DNA of 64,000 bases from Pseudomonas beijingensis (lineage in GTDB: Bacteria; Pseudomonadota; Gammaproteobacteria; Pseudomonadales; Pseudomonadaceae). Shown here in pieces: positions 8,475 through 16,662 of the stretch. Positions within the stretch are counted from its first letter, which is position 1. The number at the start of each line of letters is the position of its first letter. The stretch spans positions 496,001-560,000 of the forward strand of contig NZ_CP117425.1 of NCBI RefSeq assembly GCF_030687295.1, given 5' to 3'. The position numbers and the translations under genes were made by a program. A model generated the notes under the pieces. The model had not been told where the DNA came from, ran no database searches, and saw only the letters and a program-made list of their open reading frames with translations.

Positions 8475-9014
8475 TTAGCTGATGGCAGCAGTGTTGGTGC
8501 GGTCGAAGCCATCTTCAGCAAGGGCACCGTTAGTGCGGTCGAAACCGTCGGCAGCGAGGGCACCGTTAGTGCGGTCGAAACCGTCGGCAGCGAGGGCACC
8601 GTTAGTGCGGTCGAAACCGTCGGCAGCGAGGGCGCCGTTGGTGCGGTCGAAACCGTCGGCAGCGAGGGCACCGTTAGTGCGGTCGAAACCGTCGGCAGCG
8701 AGGGCACCGTTGGTGCGGTCGAAACCGTCGGCAGCGAGGGCGCCGTTGGTGCGGTCGAAACCGTCGGCAGCGAGGGCGCCGTTGGTGCGGTCGAAACCAT
8801 CTTCAGCGACGGTAGCGCCGTTGGTGCGGTCGAAACCATCTTCAGCGATTGCGCCGTTAGTGCGATCGAAGCCATCGGCAGCGAGGGTGGCAGCGCCAGT
8901 ACGGTCGTAACCATCAGCGGCGATGGCCGAGCTGGTGCGGTCGAAACCATCGGCAGCAAAAGTATTGGCGGCCAGTACGGACAGGGTCAGGGCGATGATC
9001 AGTTTGGTTTTCAT
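8475..9014 (-). CDS. Exported protein made of 13 tandem DGFDRT repeats
   Basis: A 179-residue protein: a Sec signal peptide (MKTKLIIALTLSVLAANTFA, cut after residue 20) followed entirely by 13 units of 12-13 residues, consensus ADGFDRTNGALA. Units 6-12 are identical in protein; the first units vary (DGYDRTGAAT, DGFDRTSSAI). At DNA level the unit is 36 bp and almost invariant, which suggests recent expansion or gene conversion. I do not recognise a function. The even spacing of acidic D-G-x-D residues is compatible with metal or surface binding, but that is a guess. The strand is fixed by the signal peptide, the RBS TGGAGC seven bases before ATG, and a terminator just downstream. Other frames are also open here only because the unit is a multiple of three. 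Confidence 0.8.
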   Translation of the reverse strand: MKTKLIIALTLSVLAANTFAADGFDRTSSAIAADGYDRTGAATLAADGFDRTNGAIAEDGFDRTNGATVAEDGFDRTNGALAADGFDRTNGALAADGFDRTNGALAADGFDRTNGALAADGFDRTNGALAADGFDRTNGALAADGFDRTNGALAADGFDRTNGALAEDGFDRTNTAAIS

Positions 9015-9262
9015 GGTCGTGCTCCAGAATGTTTTGGCGTTAGCGCCTTGGGTGTGGAGTTCATATTACGCTCGTTAATTTGATTAAAAAGCGCAAAAAA
9101 TGGCTAAAACAAATCTATTTAATCGATATGTTGTCAGTTGCCGTAGAACGGTCAATGAGATCCCTTACCGGCATATCGAATGGCGTTCTGTTGAGGATGA
9201 GGATGGAGGGGAGGCATTAACCAGAGATTAATGTCGGATAAATCTTTAGACATGGAACGAAA
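9015..9262. other. AT-rich leader/promoter region of the repeat gene
   Basis: About 250 bp without a gene, visibly AT-richer than its surroundings (runs of AAAAAATGGCTAAAAC, TTAATTTGATTAAAAAG). On the minus strand TAATAT near 9065 is a possible -10 element. No ORF is supported here. Confidence 0.4.
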
Positions 9263-9263
9263 A

Positions 9264-9295
9264 AAAGGGGCGAACCTGTCAGGTTCGCCCCTTTT
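9264..9295. terminator. Bidirectional terminator
   Basis: AAAGGGGCGAACCT, GTC, AGGTTCGCCCCTTTT: a 14-bp stem with A-run and T-run on opposite sides. It lies 20 bp after the permease stop on the minus strand and should end that transcript. Confidence 0.9.
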
Positions 9296-9314
9296 GTTTG
9301 TACGACCTTGGAGG

Positions 9315-10634
9315 TCAGTCGGTCAGGATCCGCGAATGCTTGCGGGTGTCTTTCATGGTGATGTACACCAGCAGCGACACGGCGATGCAGGCCGTCACGT
9401 ACCAGTAGTAACCGGTTTCCATGCCGATGCTCTTGAACCACAGGGCGATGTATTCAGCGGTGCCGCCGAAGATCGACACGGTCAGTGCATAGGGCAGGCC
9501 CACACCCAGGGCGCGGATTTCGGTAGGGAACAACTCGGCTTTCACCACGGCGTTGATCGAGGTGTAGCCGCTGACGATGATCAGCGCCGCCATGATCAGG
9601 AAGAACGCGCCCCACCAGGTCTGGATGGTGTGCAGGGTGGTGAGGATCGGTACGGTGAACAGGGTGCCGAGGATGCCGAAGGCGATCAGGATCGGCCGGC
9701 GCCCGACCTTGTCCGACAGCCCGCCGATCACCGGTTGCAGGCACATGAACAGGAACAGCGTGGCGGCGGAAATGGTGGTGGAGTCGGAGATGCTCATGCC
9801 GACCGTGTTCACCAGGTATTTCTGCATGTAGGTGGTGTAGGTGTAGAACGCCAGGGTGCCGCCCATGGTCAGGCCGACCACGGTCAACAGTTCCTTGGGA
9901 TGGCGCATCAAGGTGCGCATCGCGCTTTCCTTGGCTTTTTCCTTCTTGGTGAACGACTCGGTTTCTTCCATGCCGCGACGCAGGTACAGCGCCACCACCG
10001 CACACAGCGCGCCGATGGCGAACGGGATGCGCCAGCCCCAGGCATACAGTTGCTCGGTGGTGAGGAATTGTTGCAGCACGATCAGCACGCCCAGGGCGAT
10101 GAGCTGGCCGGAGATCAGGGTCACGTACTGGAAGCTGGAGAAGAAGCCGCGACGTTCCTTGGTCGCCATCTCGCTCAGATAGGTCGCCGAGGTGCCGTAC
10201 TCGCCACCCACCGACAGACCTTGGAGCAGGCGGGCAAACACCAGCAGGATCGGCGCGCCGACGCCGATGGTTTCGTAGCTCGGGCTCAAGGCGATGATCA
10301 GCGAGCCGAAGCACATCAGGTACACCGAGGCCATCAACGCACGTTTGCGACCGGCGCGGTCAGCGTACAGGCCCATCAACCAGCCGCCGATCGGGCGCAT
10401 CAGGAAGCCCACGGCGAAGATCGCTGCAGTGTTGAGCAATTGGGCGGTGGTGTCGCCCTTGGGGAAGAAGACTTTGGCGAAGTACAACGAGAATGCGGCG
10501 TAGACGTACCAGTCATACCACTCGACCATGTTGCCGACCGAGCCGCTGAAGATCGATTTGATCCGGCTGGCGGTGGTTCTTTCACGGGCGGGCACGGCAG
10601 CCGACCCAATGGGCAGGGCGTTGGAGTTGTCCAT
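9315..10634 (-). CDS. MFS metabolite:H+ symporter, KguT/KgtP-like 2-oxoglutarate/dicarboxylate permease
   Basis: A 439-residue major-facilitator protein of the MHS family with 12 predicted membrane spans. The signature loop between TM2 and TM3 reads GWLMGLYADRAGRKRAL, and the R-rich TM4-5 region GLSVGGEYGTSATYLSEMA is typical of KgtP/ShiA transporters; a second GGLSDKVGRRP motif follows TM8. It closely resembles the Pseudomonas C5-dicarboxylate (2-oxoglutarate) permease KguT. RBS GAAGGA lies seven bases before the ATG. A sigma-54 promoter at 10697-10712 and two upstream palindromes precede it, and an NtrC-type regulator and sensor kinase lie just upstream, so it is almost surely their target. 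The exact substrate is inferred. Confidence 0.87.
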   Translation of the reverse strand: MDNSNALPIGSAAVPARERTTASRIKSIFSGSVGNMVEWYDWYVYAAFSLYFAKVFFPKGDTTAQLLNTAAIFAVGFLMRPIGGWLMGLYADRAGRKRALMASVYLMCFGSLIIALSPSYETIGVGAPILLVFARLLQGLSVGGEYGTSATYLSEMATKERRGFFSSFQYVTLISGQLIALGVLIVLQQFLTTEQLYAWGWRIPFAIGALCAVVALYLRRGMEETESFTKKEKAKESAMRTLMRHPKELLTVVGLTMGGTLAFYTYTTYMQKYLVNTVGMSISDSTTISAATLFLFMCLQPVIGGLSDKVGRRPILIAFGILGTLFTVPILTTLHTIQTWWGAFFLIMAALIIVSGYTSINAVVKAELFPTEIRALGVGLPYALTVSIFGGTAEYIALWFKSIGMETGYYWYVTACIAVSLLVYITMKDTRKHSRILTD

Positions 10635-10696
10635 TGAAGGATCCTTCGTTTAATTGTTTTTGTGGAGCGCGTGGGAACGCAGCCTGACAGGGCTAT

Positions 10697-10712
10697 AGCA
10701 GGAGCTGTGCCA
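10697..10712 (-). promoter_or_regulatory. Sigma-54 (-24/-12) promoter of the permease gene
   Basis: Read on the minus strand TGGCACAGCTCCTGCT matches the consensus TGGCACGN4TTGCW at 10 of 12 conserved positions, with the obligatory ten bases between the GG and GC pairs. Transcription would start near 10686, ~52 bases before the ATG. Confidence 0.8.
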
Positions 10713-10752
10713 GGTGGCGGAGGGCCGGTTTAGAGGGGGGCGGGGCGTTGCG

Positions 10753-10770
10753 TGAGCGGAAATCCGCTCA
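10753..10770. promoter_or_regulatory. Upstream activator palindrome 1 (probable MifR-like site)
   Basis: TGAGCGGAAATCCGCTCA: 8-bp perfect arms around AA. Its centre is ~76 bp upstream of the predicted start, in the normal range for an enhancer-binding regulator, and exactly 33 bp from the second copy. Confidence 0.7.
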
Positions 10771-10785
10771 TTGTGGCTGGGTGTG

Positions 10786-10803
10786 TGGGCGGTAATCCGC
10801 TTA
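10786..10803. promoter_or_regulatory. Upstream activator palindrome 2 (probable MifR-like site)
   Basis: TGGGCGGTAATCCGCTTA, 15 of 18 bases identical to site 1. The 33-bp centre-to-centre distance is three helical turns, placing both sites on the same DNA face. Confidence 0.65.
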
Positions 10804-10834
10804 TGCGGGGAGAGATTCTTCGTCTGTGGCGGCC

Positions 10835-11020
10835 CTATCGCGAGCAAGCTCGCTCCCACATTTGTCCGGCGTACACATCAACCTGTGGGAGCGGGCTTGC
10901 TCGCGAAAGCGGTGTGTCAGCCCATTCAATACCGACTGACTCGACGCCTTCGCGAGCAAGCCCGCTCCCACATTCGTCCGGCGTACACATCACCCTGTGG
11001 GAGCGAGCTTGCTCGCGATG
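10835..11020. repeat. Cluster of four REPs (two REPINs), GTGGGAGC family
   Basis: Alternating REPs near 10836, 10883, 10949 and 10996. The linker TCCGGCGTACACATCA occurs twice (after REP 1 and after REP 3), so the cluster arose by duplication of a REP-plus-linker unit. It separates the permease promoter from the regulator gene's 3' end. Confidence 0.9.
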
Positions 11021-11053
11021 AGGCCGGTACAGACACAGCAAATTCAGCGGGCC

Positions 11054-12379
11054 CTACAAAAACATCTCCCGATTCAAGCCATGTCGCTGCATCTTTTCAT
11101 TGAAGGTGCGGCGTGGCAGTTGCAGTTCTTCTAGCACGGCTTTCACATCGCCTTTGTGCCGAGTCAGGGCGGCGCGCAGGCACTGGGCTTCGAAGGCTTC
11201 CTGCTGGGCCGCGAGGGACTGGCCCGGCTCCGTCTCCAGGACGGGCAGTTGATCCAGCCCCAACACCTGGCGCTCGGCGACGTTGGCCAGTTCCCGCACG
11301 TTCCCCGGCCAGTCGTGGCTGAGCAGATGGCTCAACTGCGGACCGCTCAGGGGCGCAGCGGGGCGGCCCAGGCGTTCGGCGGCGTGATGGGTGAAGTGTT
11401 CGAACAGCAGGGGAATGTCCTCGCGCCGTTCGCGCAGCGGCGGCAGGCGGAGCTCGGCGATGTTCAAGCGATAGGCCAGGTCTTCGCGAAAGCGTCCGGC
11501 CCGGGCTTCGTCCAGCAGGTCGGGCTTGGTGGCGGCGATGATGCGCAGGTCCACCTGGATGCTCTGGTTGGAACCCAGGCGTTCGAGTTTCTTCTCCTGC
11601 AACACCCGCAGCAACTTGACCTGCTGGGCCAGGGGCATACTTTCGATTTCGTCGAGAAACAGCGTACCGCCGTCGGCGTATTCGAGTTTGCCGATGCGCT
11701 TGCCTTGGGCACCGGTGAAGGCGCCGCTTTCGTGGCCGAACAGCTCCGCCTCGAACAGCGGCTCGGGAATGGCTGCGCAGTTCAACGCGACGAAGGGTTT
11801 GCTCGCCCGCGGGCCGAAGTCGTGCAGGCAGCGGGCGACGAGTTCCTTGCCGCTGCCGGTCTCGCCGCGGATCAAGACGTTGACCGGCAGTGCCGCCAGG
11901 TCCAGCACCTGGCGCCGCAGGTTTTGCAGGGCACGGGACACCCCCAGCAGCGTGCCATCGAGCCGGGCCCGGGCGTCGGCCTGTTCATGCAGGCGGCGGT
12001 TTTCCAGGACCAGGGTGCGCTTGTCCAGGGCCCGACGCAGGCTGCCGAGCAGGGCTTCGGGGCTGAAGGGTTTTTCCAGGAAGTCGTAGGCGCCGTCGCG
12101 CATGGCCTCCACGGCCATGGGCACGTCACCGTGGCCGGTCAACAGGATCACCGGCAGGTCCGGATCGCGGCGGCGTACTTCGGCCAGCAGCTCCAGGCCG
12201 CTGAGGCCGGGCATGCGCACGTCGCTGAGGATTACTCCGGGGAAATGCTCCGGCAACCGGGCCAGGCATTCGTCGGCGCGGCTGAACAGTTGCACCTGGA
12301 ACCCCGACAGGCTCAACCATTGCTCGACGGCACTGCGAATGCTGCCTTCGTCATCCACGACCATGACTGAATCAAGCAT
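11054..12379 (-). CDS. mifR: Sigma-54-dependent response regulator, MifR/DctD type
   Basis: A 441-residue NtrC-family regulator. The receiver domain (residues 1-~120) has the acidic pair VVDDE, phospho-acceptor Asp in VILSDVRMPG, T in LLTGHGD and K in FLEKPF. The AAA+ domain has Walker A GETGSGKE, the sigma-54 contact loop ESGAFTGAQ, Walker B GTLFLDEIE and the R-finger region FREDLAYRLN. The C-terminal Fis-type helix-turn-helix is KGDVKAVLEELQLPRRTFNEKMQRHG. It is translationally coupled to the sensor kinase (8-bp overlap). Its closest kin by eye are MifR/DctD regulators of dicarboxylate and 2-oxoglutarate uptake, which fits the adjacent permease with a sigma-54 promoter. Confidence 0.9.
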   Translation of the reverse strand: MLDSVMVVDDEGSIRSAVEQWLSLSGFQVQLFSRADECLARLPEHFPGVILSDVRMPGLSGLELLAEVRRRDPDLPVILLTGHGDVPMAVEAMRDGAYDFLEKPFSPEALLGSLRRALDKRTLVLENRRLHEQADARARLDGTLLGVSRALQNLRRQVLDLAALPVNVLIRGETGSGKELVARCLHDFGPRASKPFVALNCAAIPEPLFEAELFGHESGAFTGAQGKRIGKLEYADGGTLFLDEIESMPLAQQVKLLRVLQEKKLERLGSNQSIQVDLRIIAATKPDLLDEARAGRFREDLAYRLNIAELRLPPLRERREDIPLLFEHFTHHAAERLGRPAAPLSGPQLSHLLSHDWPGNVRELANVAERQVLGLDQLPVLETEPGQSLAAQQEAFEAQCLRAALTRHKGDVKAVLEELQLPRRTFNEKMQRHGLNREMFL

Positions 12380-14138
12380 GCAGTTGCGCCTCCTGATCGA
12401 TGGGCAAGGTCACGCAGAATACCGCGCCGTGCTCGTGGTTGTCCGCGCTCAGGCGCCCGCCGGACTCATGGATGATTGCAAACGAAACCGCCAGCCCGAG
12501 GCCCAGGCCATCGCCCACGGCCTTGGTGGTGAAAAACGGATCGAACACCTGGGCCAGGTGTTCCTCGGCGATCCCGGTGCCGCTGTCGCTGACGCTCAGG
12601 CGCCACAATTGCTCATCGGCTTCCAGGCGTACTTCCAGGCGCTTGATGGGTTGGTCGGCCATGGCGTCGAGGGCGTTGCGCAACAGGTTGATCAACACTT
12701 GTTCGAGGCGGATCGCATCGCCGCGCACCCACGCCGGGCGGGTCAGGTGCAACACGGTGCTGACCTGTTCGTCGCGCAGGCGCGTGTCCAGCAGTTGCAG
12801 GGCCTGGTCCACCACCGCCGCCAGGTCCAGGCGTTCGCGCAGGCCGCTGGGGCTTTTGCGGGCGAACGTCTTCAAGTGGCCGGTGAGGGCGGCCATGCGG
12901 GTCAGCATGTCGTCCACCGGCTTGAGGGCCTTGTAGGCGTCATCGACCCGACCGTGATCCAGCAGCAAGCGCAGGGTTGCCAATTGCATGCGCTGGGCGG
13001 TCAAGGGTTGGTTGATTTCATGGGCCAGGGCCGCCGACATCTGCCCCAACGCCGCCAGCTTGGCCGATTGCACCAGGCCGTCCTGGGCGGTGCGCAGATC
13101 CCGGGTGCGCTCCTCCACCAGCCGTTCCAGCTCTTCGCGGCTGCGCTGGCGCAACCTTGCCAGGCGCCAGCGTTGGTTGAGAAACAGCAACAGGAACACC
13201 AGCGTCAGCCACAACCCGGCGGCGGCAAGCCCGGCGTTGCGCAGGTCCTCGAAGGCGATCTGTGGGCGACGCAGCAAGTGCAGGGTCCAGCCTTCGGCGC
13301 TCAACGGCAAGGATTCCCACAGGTAGTCCGCCGAGCCATCGGGGGCCTCGACCCGGGCCAAATGGCTATTGTCATCGAAGCGTCGCAGCGGTTCATAGGC
13401 CAGGGGTTGCAACGGTTGTTTGTCGTATTGGCGGGTGGCCTTGAGTTCGGCACGGTCGCTGTCGGTCAGCGGCTGCAAGTGGCGATAACGCCAGCCTGGG
13501 CGATTGGCGATGAAGATGATGCCCCGGGCATCGCTGACCAGCAGGGTGTCGCTGCCCTGGCGCCATTCGCGTTCCAGCTCCGGAAACTCCAGCTTCACCA
13601 CCATCGCGCCAAGGAACTCGCCGTTGTCGCCGGTCACGGCGCTGGAGAGGAAATACCCCGGGATGCCGCTGGTCACGCCCACCGCATAAAACCGCCCGGT
13701 GCCCTGGGTGCGGGTCTGGAGGAAATAGGGACGGAAACCATAGTTGTGCCCGACATAGCTGCTGGGCAGGCGCCAGTTGCTAGCCGCGACGGCCAGGCCT
13801 GTGTGGTCGAGCAATTCCAGGGTGGATGACTGGGCGGCGCCATTGATCTGTTCGAGCTTGCGGTTCAACGCGTCCTGCTGCGTCGCACTGACCGACCCCT
13901 TGAGGGCCGAGCGCAACTCCGGATCCAGCGCCAGCACAGCGGGCAGGGCACGGTAGCGTTCGATCAGGGTGTGCAACGAGTTGGCGTACAGCGCCAACTG
14001 TTGGCTGGCCCGGCTGGCGTCCTCTTCCAAGGCCACGCGTTCGGCGTGGCGCACGGCGAGGGTGGCGGCAACCGCCGCGCCGGTGAGGATCAGCAAGGTG
14101 TACAACGACAGACGCAAGGTACGGGTGGTCGGCAGCAT
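12372..14138 (-). CDS. mifS: Sensor histidine kinase, MifS/DctB type
   Basis: A membrane sensor of ~588 residues paired with the downstream regulator. A first membrane helix (LRLSLYTLLILTGAAVAATLA) is followed by a ~260-residue periplasmic domain with double-PAS (dCache) features as in DctB (SNWRLPSSYVGHNYGFRPYF, GVTSGIPGYFLSSAV), a second span (AGLAAAGLWLTLVFLLLFL), a coiled linker, the H-box LAHEINQPLTAQRMQL, and ATPase boxes LINLLRNALDA, DSGTGI and GDGLGLGLAVSF. The start is uncertain: I chose the Met at 14138 (MLPTTRTLRL); an in-frame ATG at 14180 would add 14 residues that do not look like part of the family. Neither has a strong RBS. Transcribed before the regulator. Confidence 0.88.
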   Translation of the reverse strand: MLPTTRTLRLSLYTLLILTGAAVAATLAVRHAERVALEEDASRASQQLALYANSLHTLIERYRALPAVLALDPELRSALKGSVSATQQDALNRKLEQINGAAQSSTLELLDHTGLAVAASNWRLPSSYVGHNYGFRPYFLQTRTQGTGRFYAVGVTSGIPGYFLSSAVTGDNGEFLGAMVVKLEFPELEREWRQGSDTLLVSDARGIIFIANRPGWRYRHLQPLTDSDRAELKATRQYDKQPLQPLAYEPLRRFDDNSHLARVEAPDGSADYLWESLPLSAEGWTLHLLRRPQIAFEDLRNAGLAAAGLWLTLVFLLLFLNQRWRLARLRQRSREELERLVEERTRDLRTAQDGLVQSAKLAALGQMSAALAHEINQPLTAQRMQLATLRLLLDHGRVDDAYKALKPVDDMLTRMAALTGHLKTFARKSPSGLRERLDLAAVVDQALQLLDTRLRDEQVSTVLHLTRPAWVRGDAIRLEQVLINLLRNALDAMADQPIKRLEVRLEADEQLWRLSVSDSGTGIAEEHLAQVFDPFFTTKAVGDGLGLGLAVSFAIIHESGGRLSADNHEHGAVFCVTLPIDQEAQLHA

Positions 14139-14226
14139 GCTGGCGTAAACCAGTGGAAAGTCGGGCGGGCACGATAGCATGGCGGTTGCTTTGAGCGATC
14201 ATGTACTTGAGCCTGCCCATGACCAG

Positions 14227-14520
14227 TGTGGGAGCGGGCTTGCTCGCGAAGACGTCGGCACATCCAACATCGATGTCGGTTGACCCACCGCCATCGCGAG
14301 CAAGCTCGCTCCCACACTGGGACCCAGGTGACCACAGCACCTCAATTCACCGCTTATCCCCTGTGGGAGCGGCTTGCTCGCGAAGACGCCGGCACATTCA
14401 ACATTGATGTCGGCTGACCCACCGCCATCGCGAGCAAGCTCGCTCCCACACTGGGACCCAGGTGACCACAGCACCTCAATTCACCGCTTATCCCCTGTGG
14501 GAGCGAGCTTGCTCGCGATA
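14227..14520. repeat. Five-REP cluster with a ~134-bp tandem duplication
   Basis: REPIN, REPIN, single REP. The segment from one REP spacer through ACTGGGACCCAGGTGACCAC to the next REP is repeated almost exactly 134 bp later (for example CCATCGCGAG at 14291 and 14425). The third REP has lost one G. Confidence 0.9.
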
Positions 14521-14583
14521 GCGGCGGGTCAGTTTTACTTGAATGCTGGATACAAACCGTTGTGGCTGGTTTCTGTGCGCACA

Positions 14584-14621
14584 AAAAAGGCCGGTGGACT
14601 TGTCGCCCCACCGGCCTTTTT
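14584..14621 (-). terminator. Rho-independent terminator of the fumarase gene
   Basis: AAAAAGGCCGGTGG, ten bases, CCACCGGCCTTTTT: a strong stem 20 bp past the fumarase stop. The A- and T-runs make it usable in both directions, but only fumarase ends here. Confidence 0.9.
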
Positions 14622-14640
14622 CACTGCGCCAAAATGCCTG

Positions 14641-16164
14641 TTACTGCACTTCGACCGCCAGGCTGTCGCTGATCTTCTTCTGCCAGATGGCAGGACCCGT
14701 GATGTGCACCGACTCGCCCTTGCTGTCTACGGCGACAGTCACCGGCATGTCCTTGACCTCGAACTCGTAGATCGCTTCCATCCCCAGTTCGGCGAACGCC
14801 AGGACTTTGGATTTCTTGATCGCCTGAGCCACCAGGTAAGCAGCACCGCCGACGGCCATCAGATAGACAGCCTTGTTGTCCTTGATCGCTTCGATGGCGG
14901 TCGGGCCGCGCTCGGATTTGCCGATCATGCCCAACAGGCCGGTCTGCTCGAGGATCTGGCGGGTGAACTTGTCCATCCGCGTGGCGGTGGTCGGACCAGC
15001 AGGGCCGACGACTTCTTCGCCTACCGGGTCGACCGGGCCGACGTAATAGATGAAGCGGCCCTTGAGGTCCACCGGCAAGGTTTCACCCTTGTTCAGCATC
15101 TCGACCATGCGCTTGTGCGCCGCGTCGCGGCCGGTGAGCATCTTGCCGTTGAGCAACACGGTTTCGCCCGGCTTCCAGCTCTGCACGTCTTCCGGCGTCA
15201 GGGTGTCGAGGTTGACGCGACGGGCCGACGGGCCGGCTTCCCAGACGATTTCCGGGTAGGCGTCCAACGGTGGCGCTTCCAGCGACGCCGGGCCCGTGCC
15301 GTCCAGCACGAAGTGGGCGTGACGGGTGGCGGCGCAGTTGGGGATCATGCACACCGGCAGGGAGGCGGCGTGGGTCGGGTAGTCCATGATCTTCACGTCG
15401 AGCACGGTGGTCAGGCCACCCAGGCCCTGGGCGCCGATGCCCAGTTGGTTGACCTTCTCGAACAGCTCCAGGCGCATCTCTTCGATACGGTTCTGCGGGC
15501 CGCGGGCCTTGAGTTCGTGGATGTCGATGGACTCCATCAAGACTTCCTTGGCCATCACCGCGGCTTTCTCGGCGGTGCCGCCGATGCCGATGCCGAGCAT
15601 GCCCGGTGGGCACCAGCCGGCGCCCATGGTCGGAACGGTTTTCAGCACCCAGTCGACGATGGAATCGGACGGGTTGAGCATGGCCATCTTCGACTTGTTC
15701 TCGGAGCCGCCGCCCTTGGCCGCCACGTCCACTTCCACGGTGTTGCCCGGGACGATGGAGTAGTGGATGACCGCCGGGGTGTTGTCCTTGGTGTTTTTAC
15801 GTGCGCCTGCCGGGTCGGCGAGGATGGAGGCACGCAGGACGTTTTCCGGCAGGTTGTAGGCGCGACGCACGCCCTCGTTGATCATGTCGTCCAGGCCCAT
15901 GGTCGCGCCATCCCAACGCACGTCCATGCCCACGCGCACGAACACGGTCACGATGCCGGTGTCCTGGCAGATCGGCCGATGGCCGGTGGCGCACATGCGC
16001 GAGTTGATCAGGATCTGCGCCATGGAGTCACGGGCCGCCGGCGATTCTTCGCGCAGGTAGGCTTCGTGCATCGCCTGGATGAAATCCACGGGGTGGTAGT
16101 AGGAAATGAACTGCAGGGCGTCGGCAACGCTCTGTATCAGGTCATCTTGCTTGATCACGGTCAT
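14641..16164 (-). CDS. Fumarate hydratase class I (4Fe-4S)
   Basis: A 507-residue iron-sulfur fumarase that interconverts fumarate and malate in the citric acid cycle. Both domains of class I enzymes are present: the alpha part (to about residue 290) with cluster cysteines in GHRPICQDTGIV, MGAGWCPPGMLG and CMIPNCAATRHAHF, and the beta part with GKMLTGRDAAHKRM and YYVGPVDPVGEEVVGPAGPTTATRMD. Length fits the FumA/FumB group. RBS GAGAGGAG lies seven bases before the ATG. It is a single-gene unit with its own terminator. Class I enzymes are oxygen- and iron-sensitive, so Pseudomonas usually also has a class II fumarase; none is in this window. Confidence 0.96.
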   Translation of the reverse strand: MTVIKQDDLIQSVADALQFISYYHPVDFIQAMHEAYLREESPAARDSMAQILINSRMCATGHRPICQDTGIVTVFVRVGMDVRWDGATMGLDDMINEGVRRAYNLPENVLRASILADPAGARKNTKDNTPAVIHYSIVPGNTVEVDVAAKGGGSENKSKMAMLNPSDSIVDWVLKTVPTMGAGWCPPGMLGIGIGGTAEKAAVMAKEVLMESIDIHELKARGPQNRIEEMRLELFEKVNQLGIGAQGLGGLTTVLDVKIMDYPTHAASLPVCMIPNCAATRHAHFVLDGTGPASLEAPPLDAYPEIVWEAGPSARRVNLDTLTPEDVQSWKPGETVLLNGKMLTGRDAAHKRMVEMLNKGETLPVDLKGRFIYYVGPVDPVGEEVVGPAGPTTATRMDKFTRQILEQTGLLGMIGKSERGPTAIEAIKDNKAVYLMAVGGAAYLVAQAIKKSKVLAFAELGMEAIYEFEVKDMPVTVAVDSKGESVHITGPAIWQKKISDSLAVEVQ

Positions 16165-16662
16165 GAGTCGCGCTCCTCTCTAAAGACGGGAACATTCAAT
16201 AAGGTGCCGGCCGCTTGGGTGCATCGGTCGACGGGCGGCACCTCTATAAGGCACGCCGGGCATGCTGGCGCGACGCTAAAAAGGCGCGGCAGTATATCGC
16301 AGGCCGGCACCCTGTGGGAGCGAGCTGCCTTTGTGGCGAGGGGATTTATCCCCGCTGGGCTGCGAAGCAGCCCCAAAATGACTGAAGGCGAACACCCTGA
16401 CACACCGAGTTGACTGACTTTCAGGGCTGCTTCGCAGCCCAGCGGGGGATAAATCCCCTCGCCACAGGGTCACCTGCCAGCATCAAACAACTGCGTCAAT
16501 CTGGGCCATTGCTTTGACGCCATTTTTCTGCTCCAGAATTGAATGGTCATTTGTCCTACACGCCACTAAAGTGGCGTCTGGCCTGTAGCGTAGGACGCCT
16601 CCTGTCAGTTTCCTTTCCCATGGTGAGTCAACGATTGACCCATAACGCCATTCAAACGTCTT
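16165..16662. other. Intergenic region with a composite REP element
   Basis: About 500 bp between the divergent fumarase and diguanylate cyclase genes. It contains the fumarase leader, the REP composite at 16313-16468, and ~190 bp upstream of the cyclase in which I see no clear promoter or ORF. Confidence 0.5.
16313..16468. repeat. GTGGCGAGGG REP pair joined to a truncated GTGGGAGC REP
   Basis: TGTGGGAGCGAGCT stops abruptly at 16326 and runs into CCTTTGTGGCGAGGGGAT, the start of a second-family REP pair that closes at 16468. The join looks like a second-family element inserted in, or recombined with, a first-family REP. Confidence 0.8.

Noticed and set aside
8510..8880. CRISPR-like regular 36-bp repeats
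   Set aside because: Units abut directly with no variable spacers and lie in a coding frame.
8463..9083. Long open frames on both strands over the DGFDRT repeats
   Set aside because: The 36-bp unit is a multiple of three, so a frame free of stops in one unit is free in all. Only the minus frame has signal peptide, RBS and terminator.
14227..14520. REP cluster as a CRISPR array
   Set aside because: Repeats alternate in orientation and match the REP consensus; spacers are duplicated, not unique. No cas genes.
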